Positions 8,366 through 17,451 of a stretch of 64,000 nucleotides of DNA are shown in pieces. The notes under the pieces are model-generated. The model was not told the origin of the DNA, searched no databases, and saw nothing but the letters and a program-made list of their open reading frames with translations. The translations under genes and the position numbers were made by a program. How positions within the stretch are numbered: the stretch's first letter is position 1; each line of letters opens with the position of its first letter. This DNA is from Mangrovimonas yunxiaonensis (lineage in GTDB: Bacteria; Bacteroidota; Bacteroidia; Flavobacteriales; Flavobacteriaceae): contig NZ_JPFK01000007.1 in NCBI RefSeq assembly GCF_000733475.1, forward strand, positions 368,501-432,500. Direction: 5' to 3'.

Positions 8366-8380
8366 CACCCACTTAAAAAA

Positions 8381-8454
8381 GGCCTCGTGGCGCAACTGAA
8401 TAGCGCATCTGATTACGGCTCAGAAGGTTGCAGGTTTGAATCCTGCCGAGGTCA
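8381..8454 (+). tRNA. tRNA-Arg, anticodon ACG
   Basis: A full cloverleaf can be folded. The acceptor arm GGCCTCG (8381-8387) pairs with CGAGGTC (8447-8453, one G-U pair). The D-stem is GCGC/GCGC. The anticodon stem TCTGA/TCAGA encloses loop TTACGGC with anticodon ACG at 8415-8417. The T-arm GCAGG/CCTGC encloses TTTGAAT, and the discriminator is A8454. CCA is not encoded. A34 would be deaminated to inosine to read CGU, CGC and CGA. Confidence 0.96.
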
Positions 8455-8460
8455 CTAAAT

Positions 8461-8500
8461 AAAAATGCAACTCACTAAATATTAGTTTGTTGCATTTTTT
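8461..8500. terminator. Bidirectional terminator after tRNA-Arg
   Basis: The stem ATGCAAC/GTTGCAT, with an inner ACTAA-ATA-TTAGT hairpin, is flanked by A-run and T-run sequences. It ends the tRNA transcript on the plus strand and can also serve the beta-helix gene that ends at 8525 on the minus strand. Confidence 0.8.
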
Positions 8501-8524
8501 GTTTTATGTTATGAGTGAAATTGC

Positions 8525-10003
8525 TTATTTCACAATTAATTTTTTAACCAGTTTTTTGTTGTTGCCGTTAAATTCAACAAAATACACCCCGGGGTTTACG
8601 GGTAAGTTTATTTGGTGTTCCTCTAGGTTAAGGCTACGTTCCAGAACTAACTGCCCTTGAATATTAAAGACCCTTAACTGTTTAAAGTCTGCCAGTTGGT
8701 TGTCGAAAAATAAAGTGCCATTATTGGGATTGGGGTAAATGTTAAGTGCGTTAACATCGTGTTCCTGGGTGCTTAGGAAATTACAGTCTACAGGATCGAA
8801 AGTAACTTCTCCCAAAGAAGCATCATCGTTTAGATGAACAATAACTGCCTCGGCAGCTGCCAAAGTATTAGGTGTATTGGTTTCGTCCCAGCAATTGTTC
8901 ATAGCCATAATAGGGCCGCTGGTATTGTTGTATAAAGCGTATGTTATGCCGTTGTTTCCATTTTCAGAAAAGACATTTTGCCCTGGGTTGTCTACGCCGT
9001 CTCCCAAGTTAATAGAGGCTTGGCCAATAACCGTAATACCCCATAGGTTGCCCCTAATGGCATTGCCAGAAGCGATAACTTCCATTGGAGGCGCTGAGGT
9101 GTTTATCGAAATACCGCTACCGCCTATATTCGGTTGGTTTTGGGTGTTGTTGTTTTCTATAACGTTATTTCTAATGTAAGCAAAGGAGTTGTTTCCTAAT
9201 ACGGTCAAGCCGTACCGGTTGTCGGTAATAACATTATCGTCTATAATAGCGCGTATGTTGCCACCTACAAAGTTAGAAACAGCAATACCGCCAACCTGAT
9301 CTAAAGCAACATCGCCTTTTATGGTGTTCTGGATAATCTTTAAAGTGTCGTTAACCAAGGTGGTACCTATGTTTATTTGTGGGCGGTTAGAGTTGCCTTG
9401 GTTGTTGCCTTCAATGTAGTTGTTAAAAATGTAAGGCGACACGAGATTGGTGGCTCCAGAGCTAATGGCGGGAAGGAAGTTAAAGGTTATGGTGTTGTTT
9501 GTAATTTGTGGTGTGCCTCTAGAAAGGGAAATGACGCCACCGGTTGTAGCGCCCGCAACATTGTTGGTTAAAGTGCAATTGTTAATGGTAAAGGTCTCGG
9601 TAAGTACCCTTAACCCGCCACCATACGAGATTGTAGCGTTTTGAATGTCGATGGTAGAAAATTCTTCAAACCTAAACCCTTCATAAGGTGTTGCGGTGTT
9701 TGCGGCAGTCATGGTAACTTGATTGCCGCTTACGGTAAAGGTTCCGAAAACGGTAATTAATAAATCGGCTTCAATTTCTAGGGTAATGTCGGTATCAATA
9801 ATAATACTGTCGTTTCCAGAAATGGTTAAGTTTTCCATTAAAGTGTAAGTGCTGCCAGAGACCGTTATGGTAGAAGGGCTTTGGGTAGCGATATCATCTA
9901 AGGTCCAGGTAACTCCTGTGTCTGGAGTGCTGTATGTTTGTCCGAAAACAGAGCAGACTGTTGGTAGGCAAACAAGCAATAGTACGAGTAATTGTTTTTT
10001 CAT
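8525..10003 (-). CDS. Secreted parallel beta-helix protein with T9SS type A sorting domain
   Basis: A 492-residue precursor with a Sec signal (MKKQLLVLLLVCLPTVCSVF, ending FGQ). Residues about 60-380 contain many short Asn/Ile/Gly-rich turns (IDIQNATISYGGG, ITNNTITFNFLP, IIDDNVITDNRYG, IRNNVIENNNT), the signature of right-handed parallel beta-helix folds such as pectate-lyase-like or surface adhesion proteins. The C-terminus has LNIYPNPNNGTLFF, VFNIQGQLV and PGVYFVEF, ending KKLIVK; this is the type A sorting signal recognised by the type IX secretion system for release or surface attachment. No catalytic motif is evident. It is flanked by the tRNA terminator and a 50-residue gene on the same strand. 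Confidence 0.88.
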   Translation of the reverse strand: MKKQLLVLLLVCLPTVCSVFGQTYSTPDTGVTWTLDDIATQSPSTITVSGSTYTLMENLTISGNDSIIIDTDITLEIEADLLITVFGTFTVSGNQVTMTAANTATPYEGFRFEEFSTIDIQNATISYGGGLRVLTETFTINNCTLTNNVAGATTGGVISLSRGTPQITNNTITFNFLPAISSGATNLVSPYIFNNYIEGNNQGNSNRPQINIGTTLVNDTLKIIQNTIKGDVALDQVGGIAVSNFVGGNIRAIIDDNVITDNRYGLTVLGNNSFAYIRNNVIENNNTQNQPNIGGSGISINTSAPPMEVIASGNAIRGNLWGITVIGQASINLGDGVDNPGQNVFSENGNNGITYALYNNTSGPIMAMNNCWDETNTPNTLAAAEAVIVHLNDDASLGEVTFDPVDCNFLSTQEHDVNALNIYPNPNNGTLFFDNQLADFKQLRVFNIQGQLVLERSLNLEEHQINLPVNPGVYFVEFNGNNKKLVKKLIVK

Positions 10004-10167
10004 AATTTAGGTTGTTTTTATAAAAATACACAATAAGAAAAATATTACAGGTTATTTTTAAAAGATTTTTAGGTGTTAGAAAATAGCCTTGTAAATTATT
10101 GACTAACAAGCGGGTGTTTGAAAAGGGAAGGGGATTAGGAAATGTGAAGAATTGCCAGCACGAAGGG

Positions 10168-10320
10168 TTAATCCAAAGCATTTTTAACCACAAAATACTT
10201 CCAACCAATTATGGCCAATTGTACTTTGGTAGCTTTGCCCAAATCTAACCTTTTTTTGGTGTAGTTGGGTAAAACCACTTTGTTTATGCTTGCAAGAAGT
10301 TTAAAAAAAGCCTTTTTCAT
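10168..10320 (-). CDS. Conserved-looking 50-residue basic small protein
   Basis: A short reading frame encodes MKKAFFKLLASINKVVLPNY, then TKKRLDLGKATKVQLAIIGW and KYFVVKNALD. It has a basic helical start, the Y-TKKRLDL-KA-K block and a GWKYFVVKNALD tail. I recall close relatives of this size in other Flavobacteriaceae, sometimes labelled SsrA-binding protein in databases. That label looks doubtful because true SmpB has about 150 residues and an OB fold. The ATG at 10320 is clean and the frame fills 50 codons without a stop. Function unknown; an RNA or membrane contact is possible from its charge, but unproven. Confidence 0.72.
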   Translation of the reverse strand: MKKAFFKLLASINKVVLPNYTKKRLDLGKATKVQLAIIGWKYFVVKNALD

Positions 10321-10930
10321 ACCTTGTAAATATAATGTTTTAAATGTTGTCTTGCTACTTTTTTTAAATGAGTAAAACTTATTCTAGAACTAAGTTTTAC
10401 TGGCATCAATTAAAATAAGGACACAATAAATTCAATTATCGCAATAGCAAGTGTTAGCATCATTTTAAGGGTTTTAAAGGTTATTAGTTTAGTATTGAGT
10501 TTTCAATATATATTTTTAGGAAAGTTACTTCCAAATAAAGTGTGTAAAATCTATGAAACTGACTTCTTATTTAGTAGTGAAAAAATGATTTATATTTTAA
10601 TGTGAAATATTAATGCCTTAATTAATGTTTGTTTTTGTTATTGTTTTGTGTGATTATGTTTAATAACTGTAACTTTTATAGGGTGTTTTTTAATTCAATA
10701 TTAAAAGAATAGGGGGAAGCTATGCGAAAAACAGGTGGTTTAGGGCAATGTCATCTTTATGCAGTAGCTTTTTATCATGTAGACAAGTTGAAAAATGGTT
10801 CCCAACTAGAAGCTGTTTTTTTAAAAAGCACCATCTGATTTATTAGAAAATAAGGTGTAAAACGGCCAAGTTTTAACCGAAAAATAAAGCCTGCTTTTCT
10901 ATTTTTTTAGTTGAAGTTAAAAGCAGCTGT
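10321..10930. other. AT-rich intergenic region, no convincing gene
   Basis: About 600 bases, very rich in A and T, with stops in all frames. The only structure I see is a 31-bp near-perfect palindrome at 10371-10401 and two tiny frames (17 and 38 codons) that I do not accept as genes. It ends at the terminator of the downstream minus-strand gene (10931-10960). A small RNA could hide here but no known fold is recognisable. Confidence 0.6.
10371..10401. repeat. 31-bp palindrome in the intergenic region
   Basis: AGTAAAACTTA (10371-10381) is repeated as its exact reverse complement TAAGTTTTACT (10391-10401) around TTCTAGAAC. Neither side has a T-run long enough for a standard terminator, so a protein-binding operator or cruciform is possible. 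It lies about 50 bases upstream of the 50-residue gene. Confidence 0.5.
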
Positions 10931-10960
10931 AAAAAAAGCCGCTTAAATTTTAAGTGGCTT
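10931..10960 (-). terminator. Terminator of the gene ending at 10950
   Basis: On the minus strand, GCCACTTAA pairs with TTAAGCGGC (one wobble) and is followed by a run of seven T. The stem overlaps the stop codon of the gene at 10950-11366. Confidence 0.75.
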
Positions 10961-11366
10961 TCTTAAGAGGAACGTAGTCTATTTTTTTAAATCGCATGGC
11001 GTTCCAATTGGCGTTAATTTCAATTTGTCTAACGGGCTTTAACCAAAAGTCCATTAAATCGTCCCAAGCATTATCGTGGTAGAGTTCTACAATAAGTGCT
11101 TTGGATGTTTTTTGCGGGTAGGCAATCCATAACACACAATCGTCATCGAGTTTAGGGAGTAAGGTAAGCATTTGGTCTATAAGTTGTTGCCTAGAGGTAA
11201 TAAACAGTATGGCAAAGCCAACGCAAGAGGTTTGTATTAAAGATTCAGAAATAAGAACCTCCTTTAATCCCAATGCGTTTAATTCATCTTCAAAATCATC
11301 GGGCTTGTTAAGCACCACAATATGATCGCGGTTTTTAAGCTTTAATCTACTGATAAGCGACTTCAT
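10950..11366 (-). CDS. Hypothetical protein, DUF3052-like
   Basis: I place the start at the ATG at 11366 (MKSLISRLKLKNRDHIVVLN), giving 138 residues; a longer frame to 11450 would add a hydrophobic lead that runs into the htpG terminator and looks non-coding. The chain has a nucleotide-binding-like beta start (HIVVLNKPDDFEDEL), a middle FAILFITSRQQLIDQMLTLL, then VLWIAYPQKTSK and a C-terminal RQIEINANWNAMRFKK. The WIAYPKxTSK and xWxAxRF blocks resemble DUF3052-type proteins of unknown function. It lies just downstream of htpG on the same strand, separated by htpG's terminator. Confidence 0.7.
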   Translation of the reverse strand: MKSLISRLKLKNRDHIVVLNKPDDFEDELNALGLKEVLISESLIQTSCVGFAILFITSRQQLIDQMLTLLPKLDDDCVLWIAYPQKTSKALIVELYHDNAWDDLMDFWLKPVRQIEINANWNAMRFKKIDYVPLKKAT

Positions 11367-11436
11367 AGGAATAAAATTACTAACACTAAAGATAATGATT
11401 TTAAATGAAAAAGTGGTGTGCAATATGTTGTAAAGC

Positions 11437-11470
11437 AAAAAACCTCCCAAGCACAGTTGAGAGGTTTTTT
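11437..11470 (-). terminator. Terminator of htpG
   Basis: On the minus strand AAAAAACCTC is followed after 14 bases by GAGGTTTTTTG. The hairpin begins 22 bases after the htpG stop codon at 11493 and ends in a T-run. Confidence 0.75.
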
Positions 11471-11492
11471 AATGATGGTATTAAGCAATACA

Positions 11493-13382
11493 TTACTTAA
11501 TCATATCGTAACTACGCTTAATAAAGTTGGTGAGTTCTTCACCTTTTAACAACCCTTGGCTTAAGCGGGCCAAGTCTAAACTTTGATTAATTAAGCGTTC
11601 TTGTTTTTTCTGGGTTTTGGTGTTTAAAATTTCACTCACCAAATTGTGGTTGGTGTTTACCACTAAATTGTACATGTCTGGCATATTGCCCATGCCAAAC
11701 ATACCGCCGCCACCTGTTGCTTGCATTTCTTTCATACGACGCATAAATTCTGGCTGTGTAATTATAAACGGTGCGGCATCGCTATCCATAGCTTCTAACT
11801 GTACCGTGAATTTTTCGGCAGGAATCACCGTTTTAAGCAATTCGTCTAAGGTAGTCTTTTCCTCTTCACTTAATTTAGAGATTTTGGTGTCGTCTTTTTT
11901 AATTAAATTATCAATATGGTCGGCATCTACGCGGGCAAACGAAATGTTCTCTTTGGTTGTCTCTAGTTTCTGCATTAAATGCGATACAATTGGCGAATCT
12001 AATAAGAGCACTTCGTAACCTTTAGCTTTGGCTGACTCGATATAGCTGTGTTGCTCTTCTTTGTTAGAGGCGTAAAGAATAACCAGTTTGTCGTCCTTAT
12101 CAGTTTGCTTAGCTTTAATTGCGTTGTACAGCTCATCGTAAGTGTAATACTTACCATCTACCGTAGGGTAAAGGGCAAAAGCATCGGCTTTTTCGAAGAA
12201 TTTGTCTTCAGAAAGCATGCCGTATTCAATCACAATTTTAATATCATCCCATTTCTTTTCGAAATCTTCACGGTTGTTGTTGAAAAGCGATTTTAATTTA
12301 TCGGCCACTTTACGTGTGATGTACGAAGAAATTTTCTTAACAGCGCCATCGGCTTGCAGGTAAGAGCGCGAAACGTTTAACGGAATGTCTGGCGAATCGA
12401 TTACCCCGCGAAGCATGGTTAAAAATTCAGGAACAATACCTTCAACATTATCGGTTACAAAAACCTGGTTTTGGTACAGTTGAATGCGGTCTTTTTGAAC
12501 GTTTAAATCGTTGGTCATTTTTGGGAAATACAAAATTCCCGTTAGGTTAAATGGATAATCAACATTTAAATGAATGTGGAATAACGGCTCTTCAAACTGC
12601 ATGGGGTATAGCTCGCGGTAGAAGCTTTTATAATCCTCATCTTCTAAGTCGGTGGGTTGTTTGGTCCAGGCCGGGTTAGGGTTGTTAATAATGTTGTCAA
12701 CGTCTTGAGTTGGCGCTGGGTCTTCTTCTTTGGCGCCTTCTGGTTTTGGTAACGTTTCTGTTTTGGTGCCAAACTTAATTGGAATGGGCATGAACTTGTT
12801 GTACTTCACTAAAAGTTCACTAATTTTAGATTCTTCTAAAAACGCTTTATCATCTTCTGTAATGTGAAGAATAATTTCTGTACCACGCTCGGTTTTATCG
12901 TGAGGTTCTAAGGTGAACTCAGGCGATCCATCGCAAGTCCAGTGAGCTGCGGGTTCATTCTCTAAATACGATTTGGTGATAATCTCAACCTTATTGGCTA
13001 CCATAAAAGCCGAGTAAAAACCAAGACCAAAATGACCAATAATACCAGAGTCTTTAGCAGAATCTTTGTATTTATCTAAAAATTCCTCAGCACCAGAAAA
13101 GGCCACTTGATTAATATATTTTTCAACTTCTTCAGCAGTCATACCAATCCCTTGGTCAATGATGTGAAGGGTGTTGTTGTCTTTATCAATTTTCACCTCA
13201 ATTTGTGGGTTGCCATAGGCTACCTTAGCCTCTCCAATACTGGTTAGGTGTTTTAGTTTTAATGTTGCATCTGTTGCATTACTAATTAATTCACGTAAAA
13301 AGATTTCGTGATCACTATAGAGGAATTTTTTAATTAATGGAAAGATATTTTCTACCGAAACATTAATACTTCCTTTTGCCAT
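11493..13382 (-). CDS. htpG: Molecular chaperone HtpG (Hsp90 family)
   Basis: HtpG is the cytosolic bacterial Hsp90, an ATP-driven dimeric chaperone for late folding and stress. The 629-residue protein has the N-terminal GHKL ATPase with LRELISNATDA (near 29-39), IIDQGIGMT (near 73), and the lid loop GHFGLGFYSAFMVANKVEI (near 115-133). The middle domain contains GILYFPKM and RSYLQADG, and the C-terminal dimerisation domain follows. It starts AKGSINVSVENIFPLIKKF, a usual family start. A local feature is an acidic/Pro linker at about 215-235 (PKPEGAKEEDPAPTQD) between N and middle domains. No obvious heat-shock operator was found upstream. Confidence 0.97.
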   Translation of the reverse strand: MAKGSINVSVENIFPLIKKFLYSDHEIFLRELISNATDATLKLKHLTSIGEAKVAYGNPQIEVKIDKDNNTLHIIDQGIGMTAEEVEKYINQVAFSGAEEFLDKYKDSAKDSGIIGHFGLGFYSAFMVANKVEIITKSYLENEPAAHWTCDGSPEFTLEPHDKTERGTEIILHITEDDKAFLEESKISELLVKYNKFMPIPIKFGTKTETLPKPEGAKEEDPAPTQDVDNIINNPNPAWTKQPTDLEDEDYKSFYRELYPMQFEEPLFHIHLNVDYPFNLTGILYFPKMTNDLNVQKDRIQLYQNQVFVTDNVEGIVPEFLTMLRGVIDSPDIPLNVSRSYLQADGAVKKISSYITRKVADKLKSLFNNNREDFEKKWDDIKIVIEYGMLSEDKFFEKADAFALYPTVDGKYYTYDELYNAIKAKQTDKDDKLVILYASNKEEQHSYIESAKAKGYEVLLLDSPIVSHLMQKLETTKENISFARVDADHIDNLIKKDDTKISKLSEEEKTTLDELLKTVIPAEKFTVQLEAMDSDAAPFIITQPEFMRRMKEMQATGGGGMFGMGNMPDMYNLVVNTNHNLVSEILNTKTQKKQERLINQSLDLARLSQGLLKGEELTNFIKRSYDMIK

Positions 13383-13559
13383 AATATATCGTTTTTTGTG
13401 TTTGTAAATTTTAAACTCAATAAGTCAAAAAAAATACCAAGACGAAGGATGTGACAAAGTGACATAAAACGGGTACTATGCATGCATAATAATAAGAGTG
13501 CGATTTTTTAAAAGTGTTTTATAGGAAATATTTAACTTGCAGAAGCTAATTTTTATGAT

Positions 13560-14570
13560 ATGTACAATTCAAAAATAATCGGGCTAGGCTATTACGTGCC
13601 AGACAATGTGGTTACCAATGATGATTTAACCAAGCTAATGGACACCAGTGACGAATGGATTCAGGAGCGCACAGGTATTAAAGAACGCCGTTGGGTAAAG
13701 CCAGGATCTGGCGAAACAACCTCTTCTATGGGGGTTGAAGCTGCAAAAGTAGCCATTGACCGCGCAGGTATAGATAAAAATGATATCGATTTTATTGTTT
13801 TTGCAACCTTAAGTCCCGATTATTATTTTCCAGGACCGGGTGTTACGGTCCAGAAAGAGTTGGGTATAAAAACGGTAGGCGCGATCGATGTACGTAACCA
13901 ATGTTCTGGTTTTGTATACGGTTTGGCCGTGGCCGATAACTTTATAAAAACCGGCATGTACAAAAATGTGTTGGTGATAGGAAGTGAGCTGCATTCGCAC
14001 GGATTGGATAAAACCACGCGAGGACGTGGCGTTTCGGTTATTTTTGGCGATGGGGCAGGAGCGGCTGTTTTAAGTAGAGAAGAAGACTCTTCTAAAGGAA
14101 TTTTGTCTACACACTTACATGCTGAAGGCGAGCATGCAGAGGAGTTAAGTTTAATTGCTCCAGGCATGGGCAAGCGCTGGGTGAACGATATTATTGCCGA
14201 TAACGATCCCAACGACGAGAGCTACTTTCCGTACATGAACGGGCAGTTTGTATTTAAAAATGCCGTAGTGCACTTTAGCGAGGTAATTATGGAAGGCCTC
14301 ACAAAAAATAACTTAAAGCCCAGCGATATCGATATGTTAATACCGCATCAGGCCAACTTGCGTATTGCACAGTTTGTTCAGAAGAAATTCCAGTTAAACA
14401 ACGACCAGGTGTTTAATAACATCCAGAAGTATGGCAACACCACTGCGGCCTCTATACCAATTGCTTTAACCGAAGCTTGGGAACAAGGAAAAATAAAAGT
14501 AGGCGATACCGTAGTGCTGGCCGCTTTTGGTAGCGGGTTTACTTGGGGTAGTGTCATTATAAAATGGTAG
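13560..14570 (+). CDS. fabH: Beta-ketoacyl-ACP synthase III
   Basis: FabH-type enzymes start fatty acid synthesis by condensing an acyl-CoA with malonyl-ACP. The 336-residue thiolase-fold protein shows the catalytic Cys in RNQCSGFVYG (near 116), His in PHQANLRIA (near 263), and Asn in YGNTTAASIP (near 300), plus the WIQERTGIKERRW lead at about 33-45 and GDGAGAAVLS near 163. All three catalytic residues are present, so it should be active. The acyl group is not readable from sequence, and the organism may have a second FabH paralogue tied to another pathway. It stands alone, ended by its own terminator at 14601-14636. Confidence 0.9.
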   Translation: MYNSKIIGLGYYVPDNVVTNDDLTKLMDTSDEWIQERTGIKERRWVKPGSGETTSSMGVEAAKVAIDRAGIDKNDIDFIVFATLSPDYYFPGPGVTVQKELGIKTVGAIDVRNQCSGFVYGLAVADNFIKTGMYKNVLVIGSELHSHGLDKTTRGRGVSVIFGDGAGAAVLSREEDSSKGILSTHLHAEGEHAEELSLIAPGMGKRWVNDIIADNDPNDESYFPYMNGQFVFKNAVVHFSEVIMEGLTKNNLKPSDIDMLIPHQANLRIAQFVQKKFQLNNDQVFNNIQKYGNTTAASIPIALTEAWEQGKIKVGDTVVLAAFGSGFTWGSVIIKW

Positions 14571-14600
14571 AGAATAACGCCTTTTAGAGCAAAACACAGG

Positions 14601-14636
14601 AAAACCCAAAACTATTGAAGAAAGGTTTTGGGTTTT
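14601..14636 (+). terminator. Terminator of fabH
   Basis: AAAACCCAAAAC (14601-14612) pairs with GTTTTGGGTTTT (14625-14636), a 12-bp perfect stem about 30 bases after the fabH stop. Confidence 0.8.
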
Positions 14637-14762
14637 CCACTATTAACCAACTTAACTAACACTAAAAGAATATGTGCTGATTAACTTATCACTCATATAT
14701 ATAGACGTAAAAACGCCGAAAATATTTCATGGCACATTAATTTTAACTATCATTTAACAGAA

Positions 14763-14799
14763 AACGAAAACCCGGGCTAAAACAACCCGGGTTTTCTTA
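14763..14799. terminator. Terminator before the TonB-type receptor gene end
   Basis: AAAACCCGGG (14767-14776) pairs with CCCGGGTTTT (14786-14795), flanked by A-rich and T-rich runs on each side. It can stop the minus-strand receptor gene ending at 14863 and any plus-strand read-through. Confidence 0.75.
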
Positions 14800-14862
14800 T
14801 TTAACAGCCAAACATTAACACTAACCATCAACTATTATGCTGTGGCTGCCAAAATTGCGTTT

Positions 14863-17337
14863 CTACATAAATCCGCCACTGCTAGAATTCACGTCGCTAT
14901 CTCTTTTCTTGCGTTGTAACGCTCTGTATTTTCCGCCGCCAAATCGGTAAGACAAGGTCACGTTCCAAGTGTTGCTCTCCCAGTTAAACTCGCCTTTTTC
15001 AGGGAAAGGGGTCTTACCTTCGAAGGCAAATTTCATGGTGTCGAAAATATCGTTGTAATTAAACCCAAAGGTCGCTCGGTTGTCTTCTAAAAAACTGTAG
15101 CGTAGCCCTGTATTAACAAAGTACATCGGGTCTCTTGTAAACTGAATGCCTTTTTGTTTGCCGCGGTACATAGCAAATACCGATAGGTTTAAGTGCTTGG
15201 TGGCTTTAAAGTTGTTAAACATTCTAAAGTTCCACACCATATTCTCAACCTCGGTTTTAACGGTAGCAATATCGTTAACCGTAGCATTCTGAATATCGTC
15301 GGTGTCTAAAAATTCGGTCAGGCCTTTTTGGGTTTGCGAGTATAGGTCGAAACTTCCGTTTAGGCTCCACCATTTGGTAGGTCTGTAATTTCCAGAAACC
15401 TCTAGCCCGTAAGCCGATGAGTTTTCGAAGTTATCGTAAGACAAGATGGAGTTGGCATCGGAAACATTGGTACGGTCTATCCTTACCATACGGCTAATTT
15501 GGTCTTCAATAATACGGTAAAATACACCAGCGGTTAAACTTCCTTTGCTTAGGCTTCTGGTGTAGTTAAACTCGGTAGAGTTGGTAAATTGCGGTTGTAA
15601 TTCAGGATTTCCGTAAGATGACACTCTAGGCGTGCTCCATTCGCGAATGGGGTTTATTTGTCCCAGTCCCGGGCGGTCCACACGGCGACTATAGCTTACT
15701 TGGTATGAGTTTTTATCGGATGCTTTGTAAGTTAAAAAGGCCGAAGGGTATACTTGAAAGTAATCGTTCTCAAAAGGAAGAAACTCTGTGGTATTGTCTT
15801 GAAATGTACGTAATGGCTCGGCATCTACGTTTACTTGTTCCAGACGGGCGCCTAGTTGATAACTCCATTTATCTAGCGTTTTGCCATAGGTGGCGTACAG
15901 TGAATAAATGTTTCGTTGGTAATCGAAATTGGTTTGGGGTGTAGGGATAAGACTGCCGTTTTGGTCGTAGGTTACCCCGGTTGATTTGTAATCGATAACC
16001 GAATTGAACAACCTCACCTCGCCGCCAACTTCTAATTTAGCCACATCGCTTAATGGGTTAACATAGTCTACATTTATAGTGGTTTGGTCGCGGTTGGTGT
16101 CAACAAAATCTAGGTAATCAACAGGAAAACTAAAATTTATGTAGTTAAAGTCGGCCAGCTGGTCTTGGCTAAAATCGTTATAGTCAATTTCAACATCTAG
16201 GGTTTCATTTTCTTTTTTAAACTTGTGCTTGAAGGCTAAGTTGTACTGGCCAGAGCCATTGTCGGTTTCGTCGGTAAATATCTGTTGCCTTGTAGTGGCG
16301 TCGGCATTGGTAATTAGGGTGTTTCCTACGCCATTACCTTCAAAAAAGTTCTGATTGGTAAAGAAGGAGATGGTGTTTCGGTCGTTAAGGTAATAATCAA
16401 CACCAACTTTAAACAGGTGCGATTTGTTGTTATTGAAGAACTTAAAATCCTGGCGGGAAAGATCGTCTAGCCTGTTAACCTGACCAAAGTTGTCCCATTT
16501 GCCAATATTGTTGCCGTAATTCCCGTAAAAGTTAAGCTTGCCGTTGCGGTAGTTCATGTCGATAGAGCTGTTGAACTTGGCAAAAACCTCTTTGGTTACC
16601 CCAAGGTTTATGTTTCCGTTAAAACCTAATTTGGTGTTTTTATGAAGGATAATATTAATAATACCGCTCATACCTTCGGGGTTGTATTTTGCCGATGGGT
16701 TGGTAATTAACTCAATGCTTTTAATGGATGTCGATGGAATTTGACGCAGCAACTGAGCCACAGGAACGTTACTTAGTTTGCCATCAACCATAACGCGTAC
16801 ATTTTCGTTGCCGCGTAAGCTAATGTTTCCGGTTTGTTGGTCTACGTTTACCGAGGGTAAATTGGTCATAATATCGGAAGCGGTTGCGCCTGCCGTTGTC
16901 AGGTCCTTTCCAATGGTAATAACCTTTCTGTCTACCTTTTGTTGTATGGTAGAAACCTCGGCAACAACAGTCACTTCGTCTAGTGCCGCGGCTTCCTCTT
17001 CAAGCTTAATCTGGCCGAGGTTTACCCTAAAGTTGTCTTTGTTTATCGTGACGTGCTTGGTTATGGTTTTGTACCCAATAAATTGTATATTAACAACGAT
17101 ATTTCCTTCTGGAACAGAAGTTATTTTAAAGTTGCCATTATCATCGGTAATAGATCCCGTAATGGTTTCGCCAGCGTTGTTTTTTATCACAATGGTCACG
17201 TAGGGCATCGGTTGGTTTAAAGTCGCGTCTATAACTTTACCCCTTATGGTGCCGTCCTTAAATAAGGTGTTTGCAGAGCTTTGTGCATGGGATAGCATGC
17301 TGCCGAGCAAGACACAAAAGAAGAATACATGTTTCAT
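14863..17337 (-). CDS. Outer-membrane beta-barrel receptor with carboxypeptidase-like N-domain
   Basis: An 824-residue outer-membrane protein. After the signal peptide (MKHVFFFCVLLGSMLSHAQ) comes a carboxypeptidase-regulatory-like domain (GTIRGKVIDATLNQPMPYV, residues 28-110), a plug-like region with SIKSIELITNPSAKYNPEG near 200-220 and SGIINIILHKN, and then a large 22-strand-type barrel of the OMP beta-barrel family 3, ending in NVTLSYRFGGG. Such TonB-dependent-receptor-like proteins take up or sense large ligands; no SusD partner is adjacent, so the ligand is unknown. It is divergent from the CoA-binding gene. Confidence 0.88.
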   Translation of the reverse strand: MKHVFFFCVLLGSMLSHAQSSANTLFKDGTIRGKVIDATLNQPMPYVTIVIKNNAGETITGSITDDNGNFKITSVPEGNIVVNIQFIGYKTITKHVTINKDNFRVNLGQIKLEEEAAALDEVTVVAEVSTIQQKVDRKVITIGKDLTTAGATASDIMTNLPSVNVDQQTGNISLRGNENVRVMVDGKLSNVPVAQLLRQIPSTSIKSIELITNPSAKYNPEGMSGIINIILHKNTKLGFNGNINLGVTKEVFAKFNSSIDMNYRNGKLNFYGNYGNNIGKWDNFGQVNRLDDLSRQDFKFFNNNKSHLFKVGVDYYLNDRNTISFFTNQNFFEGNGVGNTLITNADATTRQQIFTDETDNGSGQYNLAFKHKFKKENETLDVEIDYNDFSQDQLADFNYINFSFPVDYLDFVDTNRDQTTINVDYVNPLSDVAKLEVGGEVRLFNSVIDYKSTGVTYDQNGSLIPTPQTNFDYQRNIYSLYATYGKTLDKWSYQLGARLEQVNVDAEPLRTFQDNTTEFLPFENDYFQVYPSAFLTYKASDKNSYQVSYSRRVDRPGLGQINPIREWSTPRVSSYGNPELQPQFTNSTEFNYTRSLSKGSLTAGVFYRIIEDQISRMVRIDRTNVSDANSILSYDNFENSSAYGLEVSGNYRPTKWWSLNGSFDLYSQTQKGLTEFLDTDDIQNATVNDIATVKTEVENMVWNFRMFNNFKATKHLNLSVFAMYRGKQKGIQFTRDPMYFVNTGLRYSFLEDNRATFGFNYNDIFDTMKFAFEGKTPFPEKGEFNWESNTWNVTLSYRFGGGKYRALQRKKRDSDVNSSSGGFM

Positions 17338-17451
17338 TTGGTTGGTTTTGGTTGCTTAATTTTGATTGATGTTTTGTTTTATTACCATTAAAGACGCTTC
17401 TTTGTAAGAACTGTTACTGCATTTAACACGACTTAACAACATTTTAACATT

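Noticed and set aside
9894-10208. 104-codon minus-strand frame overlapping the beta-helix gene start
   Set aside because: Overlaps the signal-peptide end of a well-supported gene in another frame and the 50-residue gene; composition looks like chance.
10466-10519. 17-residue hydrophobic frame MMLTLAIAIIEFIVSLF on the minus strand around these bases
   Set aside because: Too short to judge; could be a membrane micropeptide but there is no supporting promoter or conservation visible.
10722-10838. 38-codon frame starting MRKTGGLGQCHLYAV preceded by GGGGGAAG
   Set aside because: No family resemblance, no continuing operon and very AT-rich surroundings; the purine run before the ATG is not enough.
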